Assembly: GCA_009783775.1 (NCBI GenBank)
Contig: WRCT01000089.1
Coordinates: forward strand, 1 to 7,294
Source: Clostridiales bacterium
Lineage (GTDB): Bacteria > Bacillota > Clostridia > Christensenellales > CAG-138
Direction: 5' to 3'
Length of the DNA stretch: 7,294 nt
Both the position numbers and the translations under genes were made by a program. The notes under the pieces are model-generated. The model was not told where the DNA came from, ran no database searches, and saw only the letters and a list, made by a program, of their open reading frames with translations. Positions 1-4,419 of the stretch are shown here, in pieces (positions within the stretch are counted from its first letter, which is position 1; the number at the start of each line of letters is the position of its first letter).

Positions 1-434
1 AAATATTTCTCTTTGCGTTCTTTTTGCACTTGCGTTACCTCGCCATTTTCATCGAGGTATTTATTCCAAGCACCCGCTCCGGAGCCAAAAAAAGTATCTC
101 CAATGTTTACGAACAAGTTGCCGGTGTTTTTTAATTTTGGCTTGAACTCTTCAAAATAATTCGCCAGTTTTTCAACAAATTCCTCCGGGGTTTCTTCACT
201 TCCAAGCTCACCGGTACCGTTATATATTCGTTTTGCCCAATAGGGAGGAGAGGTTACAATGAGGTCTAAGGTATGATCCGCAACACTTGAGATCAACTGA
301 AGGCAATCCCCGCATTCAATGCGGTCCAATAGTTCAATTTCCGCTTTACCCTTAACATCGGAAAGGCAACTGTGCGCTTGCCCTTCTGAAATGCTCCGCT
401 GAACAGCTGTCTCCCTTGCCGTTAAACACTCCAT
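1..434 (-). CDS. SPPY-type DNA methyltransferase, N-terminal part, cut by the window edge
   Basis: Reading the minus strand from the ATG at 434-432 gives 144 open codons with no stop before the left edge. The protein likely transfers a methyl group from S-adenosylmethionine to an exocyclic amino group of DNA (N4-cytosine or N6-adenine). Visible motifs are a CGDCLQLI segment (residues 41-48), then DLIVTSPPYW (57-66), whose SPPY is the catalytic motif IV, and LFVNIGDTF (107-115). TSPPYW is commonest in N4-cytosine enzymes, but specificity cannot be read here. The start is supported by GGAGG (rc of 441-445) six bases upstream and by a promoter at 457-485. The gene is divergent from surE and clearly AT-richer than the genes to its right (23 G/C in the first 60 bases), which suggests horizontal transfer. 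No restriction partner is visible, so solitary versus restriction-modification is open. Class confident, target not. Confidence 0.85.
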   Translation of the reverse strand, partial: MECLTARETAVQRSISEGQAHSCLSDVKGKAEIELLDRIECGDCLQLISSVADHTLDLIVTSPPYWAKRIYNGTGELGSEETPEEFVEKLANYFEEFKPKLKNTGNLFVNIGDTFFGSGAGAWNKYLDENGEVTQVQKERKEKY

Positions 435-456
435 TGGCTACCTCCAAACAAGTCAT

Positions 457-485
457 ATTATACTTGCAAATGTCAAAGTATGCAA
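457..485 (-). promoter_or_regulatory. Predicted sigma-A promoter for the methyltransferase gene
   Basis: On the minus strand a perfect TATAAT (rc of 457-462) lies 17 bases downstream of TTGCAT (rc of 480-485). Transcription would start near 450, giving a leader of about 15 bases that holds the GGAGG ribosome binding site. The -10 is strong and the -35 only partial. A TTGACA at rc 472-477 is too close to the -10 (9 bases) to serve as the -35. Confidence 0.5.
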
Positions 486-555
486 GCGATGGATACAAAC
501 AATTCGTTCCCAAGAACCTCTTGCCAAATCTCACCTTATAGGATAGTCTATATTC

Positions 556-1302
556 ATGAAAATATTGCTTTCAAACGACGATGGGGTGGATTCCGCCGGA
601 CTGCGCGCGCTGGTGGAGGTCTTTGCGGAGCAGCACAGTGTTTTTGTGGTCGCGCCGGACAAGCAGCAGAGCGCGGTGAGCAAGGCGCTGACCCTGTATT
701 CCCCGCTGCGTGCCGTGCGGTATACGCTGGAGGGCTTTCCGCAAGTGGAGGCCTGGGCCGTCTCCGGCACGCCCGTGGACTGCGTGCGCCTGGGGCTGGG
801 CAATCTGGTGCCCCGACCCGATGTGGTCATCTCGGGCATCAATGTGGGCGCGAATCTGGGCACGGACACGCTGTATTCGGGCACCTGCGCCGCCGCGCAG
901 GAGGCGGCGCTGCGCGGTTTTCCCGCCTTTGCCGTTTCGATCACCTCCTTTAGGCCTAAACACCTGGACGTCGCGGCGCGGGCCGCAGCAAAGGCCCTGC
1001 CCTGGGTGCTGGAAAACCCCCTGCCCTTCGGCGTGTTTTACAATATCAATGTGCCCGATCTGCCCGAGGGCGAGATTCGTGGGGTGCGCCGCGCGAGCTT
1101 GGGTCTTGTGGAGTATCGGGAAGAATACGAAGAGCGGACGGATATGATCGACCGCAAGTATTACTGGGCGCCGCGTGAGGTCCTGCCTGCCGAGCGAAAC
1201 GCGACCTCGGACGTGCGCCTGAGCCGTGAAAACTATATCACTATCACCGCGCTGTCCTATGACAATGGGTTGAATTGTGATTTCGGGGAGATCGCGTTTT
1301 AA
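556..1302 (+). CDS. surE: 5'/3'-nucleotidase SurE
   Basis: SurE is a metal-dependent phosphatase that removes phosphate from nucleoside 5'- or 3'-monophosphates and sometimes short polyphosphate. It is a cytoplasmic stationary-phase survival protein. The 248 residues match the usual family length. The N-terminus MKILLSNDDG carries the metal-binding Asp8-Asp9. Ser39 in DKQQSA and Asn96 in SGINVG complete the expected metal site, and GTPVDCV (71-77) is the conserved segment before it. The start is fixed by this N-terminus although the Shine-Dalgarno sequence is weak: only AGGA at 540-543, 12 bases upstream. I see no convincing plus-strand promoter in 435-555. The stop is immediately followed by a heptamer-repeat element. 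It is the first gene of the plus-strand cluster. Identification is secure. Confidence 0.95.
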   Translation: MKILLSNDDGVDSAGLRALVEVFAEQHSVFVVAPDKQQSAVSKALTLYSPLRAVRYTLEGFPQVEAWAVSGTPVDCVRLGLGNLVPRPDVVISGINVGANLGTDTLYSGTCAAAQEAALRGFPAFAVSITSFRPKHLDVAARAAAKALPWVLENPLPFGVFYNINVPDLPEGEIRGVRRASLGLVEYREEYEERTDMIDRKYYWAPREVLPAERNATSDVRLSRENYITITALSYDNGLNCDFGEIAF

Positions 1303-1422
1303 TGTACAAACTACAAACTACAAACTACAATGAAGGAAAAAACTGCAAGGCAGTTTTCTAAATCAAAAAAACAGCAGAGCTGTTTTATCGTCAATTGTAG
1401 TTTGTACATTGTACATTGTAGT
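1303..1422. repeat. Heptamer-armed palindromic element A (NNTACAA type)
   Basis: This element fills most of the 140-base gap between surE and the oxidoreductase. The left arm is four tandem heptamers: TGTACAA (1303-1309), then ACTACAA three times (1310-1330). The right arm (1395-1422) is TTGTAGT, TTGTACA, TTGTACA, TTGTAGT, the reverse complement of the same unit types, so the arms can pair imperfectly. Between them are two small hairpins: AAAACTGC-AAG-GCAGTTTT (1339-1357) and AAAACAGC-AGA-GCTGTTTT (1368-1386). The element begins directly after the surE stop codon. The hairpins could affect transcript ends or stability, but their GC-poor stems make strong termination unlikely. Confidence 0.85.
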
Positions 1423-1442
1423 TTTGAAAGAAGGAGCATACA

Positions 1443-2762
1443 GTGCGCGTAGCAATTGTGGGAGGCGGCGCGGCGGGCCAGCTGGCGGCCATTGAGGCGG
1501 CCAGGGGCGGGCACGAGGTCGTCCTCTTTGAGAAAAACGAAAAGCTGGGCAAGAAACTCTACCTCACCGGCAAGGGGCGCTGCAATGTGACCAACGCCGC
1601 CGAACGGGAGGATTTCTTTGCCAACATTCCGCGCAACCCGCGCTTTTTATACAGCGCGTTCGCGGCCTTTGATAACGCGGATATTGTGACGCTGCTGCAT
1701 AAGCAGGGCGTGCCGACCAAGGTCGAGCGCGGGCAGCGGGTCTTCCCCGCCTCGGACAAGTCCAGCGATGTGCTGGCGGCCCTGCGCCGCGAAGTGCTGG
1801 CGGCGGGCGTTGCGATGCGGCTAAACACTGAGGTGACAGAAATTTTGGCCGCAAGCTCCCCCCTGTCGGCTATGCCGACATCCCCCCTCGACTCCCCCCT
1901 GCCGATTGCATCGGCTTCCCCCCTCTCAGAGGGGGGCATGACGGGGGGCTTGCAGGTGCGCGGCTTGCGGCTTGCGGGCGGCACGGAGGAAAACTTTGAC
2001 GCTATTGTCCTTGCGACGGGCGGGTTGAGTTATCCGCAGACGGGCTGCACGGGCGACGGCTATCGCTTTGCCGAGGCGCTGGGGCACAGAATCGTTCCCC
2101 CCGCCGGTGCACTGGTGCCCTTTGAGACGGAGGAGGACTGGCCCTGCGCGCTGTCGGGCCTGACCTTGAAAAACGTAAGTTTGACGGCGGCGCAGAACGG
2201 CAAGACGGTCTACCGTGAGCTGGGCGAGTTGTTGCTGACGCACTTCGGCCTGTCCGGACCGCTGGCGCTGACCTGTTCCTCCCTGCTGGCCTTGCCCGCG
2301 GCGGGCACAAAGTTGTTTATTGATCTCAAGCCCGGGCTTTCACCCGAGCAGCTGGACGCGCGGCTGGTGCGTGATCTGGCGGCGGGCAAGGGCAAGACCG
2401 TCGGCAACGCGCTGTCGGGGCGGCTGCCCGCCCGCTTGCTGGCCGTTGTGCTGGAGTTGGCGGGATTGGACGCGGCGCAAGCCGCCGGCGAGTGTACCAA
2501 AGCGGCGCGGCGCGCGTTGGGCGAAACGCTCAAGGCGCTGCCCCTGACCGTGCGAGATCTGCGGCCGATCGACGAGGCGATCATCACGCGCGGCGGCGTG
2601 GACGTGCGTGACGTGAACCCCAAGACCCTGGAAAGCCGCAAGGTGGCCGGACTGTATTTTGCGGGCGAATTGCTCGACGTGGACGCTTTAACGGGCGGGT
2701 ATAACTTGCAAATCGCGTGGTCGACGGGGGCGCTCGCGGGGCAAGTGATAGGGAATAAGTAA
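1443..2762 (+). CDS. HI0933/BaiN-family NAD(P)/FAD-dependent oxidoreductase with an in-frame repeat insert
   Basis: A 439-residue flavoprotein of the HI0933-like family. The family's physiological substrates are mostly unsettled; BaiN was linked to bile acid reduction, which I do not claim here. The N-terminal Rossmann motif VGGGAAG (6-12) and the acidic Glu30 in LFEKNEKLG bind FAD. The family signature GRCNVTN is at 45-51, ATGG at 191-194, and the C-terminal FAD segment FAGELLDVDALTGGYNLQ at 407-424. The start is the GTG at 1443, six bases after AAGGAG (1431-1436) and directly ahead of the Rossmann strand. Residues about 137-171 are a Pro/Ser/Gly-rich stretch encoded by a hairpin-rich insert (1851-1953) in a loop before the ATGG motif; the family norm of about 400-420 residues fits such an insert. 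The last residues, GNK, and the stop come from repeat element B. Family assignment is firm, reaction unknown. Confidence 0.9.
   Translation: MRVAIVGGGAAGQLAAIEAARGGHEVVLFEKNEKLGKKLYLTGKGRCNVTNAAEREDFFANIPRNPRFLYSAFAAFDNADIVTLLHKQGVPTKVERGQRVFPASDKSSDVLAALRREVLAAGVAMRLNTEVTEILAASSPLSAMPTSPLDSPLPIASASPLSEGGMTGGLQVRGLRLAGGTEENFDAIVLATGGLSYPQTGCTGDGYRFAEALGHRIVPPAGALVPFETEEDWPCALSGLTLKNVSLTAAQNGKTVYRELGELLLTHFGLSGPLALTCSSLLALPAAGTKLFIDLKPGLSPEQLDARLVRDLAAGKGKTVGNALSGRLPARLLAVVLELAGLDAAQAAGECTKAARRALGETLKALPLTVRDLRPIDEAIITRGGVDVRDVNPKTLESRKVAGLYFAGELLDVDALTGGYNLQIAWSTGALAGQVIGNK
1851..1953. repeat. Three-hairpin, cloverleaf-like repeat insert inside the oxidoreductase gene
   Basis: Three tight hairpins with three-base loops stand in a row: TGTCGGC-TAT-GCCGACA (1864-1880), GCCGAT-TGC-ATCGGC (1901-1915) and CCCCCCTC-TCA-GAGGGGGG (1918-1936). 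The flanks GCAAGC plus a C-run (1851-1863) and a G-run plus CTTGC (1943-1953) can pair and close the structure. TCCCCCCT recurs as a unit (1857-1864, 1881-1888, 1893-1900 and partly at 1917). The stretch is read in frame as residues 137-171. It behaves like a dispersed intergenic-type repeat that landed in a tolerant loop. Copies elsewhere cannot be checked from this window. Confidence 0.7.
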
Positions 2763-2876
2763 TAAGGAATAAGGGAGGTGTGCCTCGCACATTAGATGGA
2801 TTGCTTGAATGCAATAAAAAGAAACAGCGTCAGCTGTTTCAACATTACTTATTCCTTATTCCCTATTATTTATTAC
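2752..2876. repeat. Heptamer-armed palindromic element B (NNAATAA type)
   Basis: The left arm is GGAATAA, GTAATAA, GGAATAA (2752-2772). The right arm (2849-2876) is TTATTCC, TTATTCC, CTATTAT, TTATTAC, the inverted form of the same unit. Internal hairpins are TGTGC-CTC-GCACA (2779-2791) and GAAACAGC-GTCA-GCTGTTTC (2821-2840), with a weaker ATTGC/GCAAT pairing between. The left arm overlaps the end of the oxidoreductase gene and supplies its stop TAA at 2760-2762. The right arm ends ten bases before the cmk Shine-Dalgarno sequence. The internal module GGTGTGC...GCAC...GATGG recurs in elements C and D. Confidence 0.85.
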
Positions 2877-2898
2877 TTTGGAAGGCAAGGAGTTTCTT

Positions 2899-3570
2899 AT
2901 GGATAAATTAAGGATTGCCATCGACGGCCCCGCAGGGGCCGGAAAAAGCACCGTGGCCAAGTATGTGGCGAGCAGCCTCGGCATTCATCATTTGGACACC
3001 GGCTCGATGTATCGCGCGTTCGGGTTGTTCGCGCTCGAAAGTGGCGTGGACCCGACCGACGCGGCGGGGCTTGCCGCGTTGCTGCCGAATGCGAACATTG
3101 AGGTGACCTTTGACGATGAGGGCGCGCAGCACGTGTGGCTGAACGGCGTCGACCGCACGGCCGACCTGCGCACCGAGGCAGTAAGCATTGCCAGCTCCGC
3201 CGTCTCGCTGCTGCCTGCGGTGCGGGACAAGCTGGCGGCGCTGCAACGCGCGGTGGGCGAGAAATACAGCATCGTTATGGACGGGCGCGATATCACCACG
3301 AATGTGCTGCCGGACACGCCCTATAAGTTTTTTGTCACCGCCTCGGTCGAGGAGCGTGCGCGGCGGCGGATCCGCCAGCTCAGGCGTTTGGGCCAGGAGG
3401 CGGACTTTGCGCAGGTGAAGGCGGACATCATCGCGCGCGACAGGCAGGATTCGGATCGCGCTTATATGCCGCTGCGCCGCACGGAGGATACGATGTTGAT
3501 TGATACGACGAAAATCTCGGTGCGGGAAGCGGTGGAAAGGATCTTGGAAGTAATAAGTAAGAAGGAATAA
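2899..3570 (+). CDS. cmk: Cytidylate kinase
   Basis: Cmk phosphorylates CMP and dCMP with ATP, feeding CDP and CTP into RNA, DNA and CDP-linked phospholipid synthesis in the cytoplasm. The 223-residue protein is of normal length. It has the P-loop GPAGAGKST (10-18), DTGSMYRA (33-40), the CMP-binding motif DGRDI (128-132) and the late Arg-rich region with DRQDSDRA (181-188) and PLRRTEDTMLIDTT (191-204). The ATG at 2899 is chosen because AAGGAG (2887-2892) sits six bases upstream and IAIDGPAGAGKST follows at the family position; an in-frame TTG at 2878 precedes this binding site and is unlikely. The last residues, roughly VISKKE, and the TAA stop are encoded by heptamers of element C, so the native tail has been replaced or extended. 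Co-oriented with plsC and ispH-rpsA as is usual in Clostridia. Confidence 0.95.
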   Translation: MDKLRIAIDGPAGAGKSTVAKYVASSLGIHHLDTGSMYRAFGLFALESGVDPTDAAGLAALLPNANIEVTFDDEGAQHVWLNGVDRTADLRTEAVSIASSAVSLLPAVRDKLAALQRAVGEKYSIVMDGRDITTNVLPDTPYKFFVTASVEERARRRIRQLRRLGQEADFAQVKADIIARDRQDSDRAYMPLRRTEDTMLIDTTKISVREAVERILEVISKKE

Positions 3571-3676
3571 GTAATAGGTAATGAAAAAACTGCCTTACGC
3601 CAGTTTTCATTATTACTCAAACAACCCATCCAATCGTGCCACAGGCACACCTTCTTTATTCCTTATTCCTTATTAC
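3550..3676. repeat. Heptamer-armed palindromic element C (NNAATAA type)
   Basis: The left arm has five heptamers: GTAATAA, GTAAGAA, GGAATAA, GTAATAG, GTAATGA (3550-3584). The right arm (3656-3676) is TTATTCC, TTATTCC, TTATTAC. Inside are AAAACTG (3586-3592) pairing with CAGTTTT (3601-3607), and GTGCC-ACA-GGCAC (3636-3648). The GGTGTGC/GATGG module of elements B and D is present here in reverse orientation (about 3614-3653). The left arm encodes the end of Cmk. The right arm abuts the plsC ribosome binding site AGGAG (3679-3683). Confidence 0.85.
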
Positions 3677-3688
3677 CTAGGAGAAACC

Positions 3689-4303
3689 ATGCTATACTAC
3701 ATCTTCCGTCCCATCATCGCGCTGTTCTTCTGGCTTATCTTCCGGCCCAAAGTGTCGGGCGGCAAGGCGCTGCGCACGCGCGGCAAGGTGATCTTTGTGT
3801 GCAACCATTTTTCGCTGGGCGATCCCATCACGCTGGCCTGCCTTACCCGCCGGCAGGTGCATTTTATGGCCAAGTCGGACCTGCTGCACAAATGGTACGC
3901 CAAGATTTTTTTCAAGTTGCTGCTGGCCTTTCCCGTGGCGCGGCACAGCGCGGACCTTGGCTCCATCAGGACGGCGCTGAACGGACTGGCCAAGGGCAAG
4001 GCGTTCGGTATCTTTCCGCAGGGGCGGCGTGTCAAGGGCGGGGAACTGACCGAGCCGGAAAAAGGCGCGGCCTTTATCGCCCTGCGGGCCGACGCGCCCA
4101 TTGTGCCCGTCTATCTTGACCCGCGTATCTGGCGGCGGCTGCGCTGCCGTGCCGCCGTGGGTGACCCCATCTACCCCGCCGACGCAAAAACCTCAGGCGG
4201 CAAACCGGTGGACGTGCTGACGGAGATGGTGTGGGAAAGGATGAAAGAGTTGGAGGAGCAGGTGAAGGGAATATACAAACTACAAACTACAAACTACAAT
4301 TGA
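3689..4303 (+). CDS. plsC: PlsC-type 1-acyl-sn-glycerol-3-phosphate acyltransferase
   Basis: A 204-residue acyltransferase expected to acylate lysophosphatidic acid to phosphatidic acid at the inner face of the membrane. One hydrophobic N-terminal segment (about 3-18) would anchor it. The catalytic HX4D motif is NHFSLGD (His40, Asp45). Block II corresponds to FPVARHSADLGSIR (81-94) and block IV to VPVYLD (139-144). Block III reads FPQGRR (109-114) where most relatives have FPEGTR, so the usual substrate-contacting Glu is Gln. The ATG at 3689 is chosen because AGGAG (3679-3683) lies five bases upstream and the membrane segment follows at once; an in-frame ATG at 3581 would translate through repeat element C. 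The last ten residues, IYKLQTTNYN, are encoded by the left arm of repeat element D. The family is confident; acyl acceptor is inferred. Confidence 0.88.
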   Translation: MLYYIFRPIIALFFWLIFRPKVSGGKALRTRGKVIFVCNHFSLGDPITLACLTRRQVHFMAKSDLLHKWYAKIFFKLLLAFPVARHSADLGSIRTALNGLAKGKAFGIFPQGRRVKGGELTEPEKGAAFIALRADAPIVPVYLDPRIWRRLRCRAAVGDPIYPADAKTSGGKPVDVLTEMVWERMKELEEQVKGIYKLQTTNYN

Positions 4304-4408
4304 GGTGTGCTTTCAGCACATTTGATGGGCTGCCTAAACCCATCATTTCGGTTGAAAGCCCGTAGGGGTTTCTTCCTTCATTGTAGTTTGTACATTGTAC
4401 ATTGTAGT
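4272..4408. repeat. Heptamer-armed palindromic element D (NNTACAA type)
   Basis: The left arm is TATACAA then ACTACAA three times (4272-4299), lying inside the plsC coding region. The right arm (4381-4408) is TTGTAGT, TTGTACA, TTGTACA, TTGTAGT, identical over 28 bases to the right arm of element A. Internal hairpins are TGTGC-TTTCA-GCACA (4306-4320), TGATGGG with CCCATCA across nine bases (4323-4345), and GAAAGCCC-GTA-GGGGTTTC with one mismatch (4354-4372). The right arm runs into the GGAG (4411-4414) that serves ispH. Confidence 0.85.
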
Positions 4409-4419
4409 TTGGAGCGATT

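Noticed and set aside
521..549. TTGCCA-17-TAGTCT as a surE promoter
   Set aside because: The -10 match is poor and transcription would start at the ATG itself.
480..963. Other open frames over the surE start on both strands
   Set aside because: They overlap SurE, which has full family motifs, and show no recognisable protein or ribosome binding site.
1339..1386. Two hairpins in element A considered as intrinsic terminators
   Set aside because: Stems have only four G-C pairs flanked by A/T runs and no proper U-tract after the first; they occur as repeat modules elsewhere in the window, so I kept them as part of the repeat.
1851..1953. Cloverleaf-like fold considered as a tRNA
   Set aside because: There is no TTC loop, anticodon arm of 5+7 geometry or acceptor end, and the stretch is in frame within a conserved protein gene.
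3581..3688. Upstream ATG start for the PlsC-like gene
   Set aside because: The extra 36 residues would be translated from repeat element C and bypass a good ribosome binding site at 3679-3683.
1303..4408. Heptamer arrays considered as CRISPR or as operators
   Set aside because: The units are only 7 bases with no spacers, and the same plan appears in four unrelated gaps, so array or single-regulator binding sites fit poorly.
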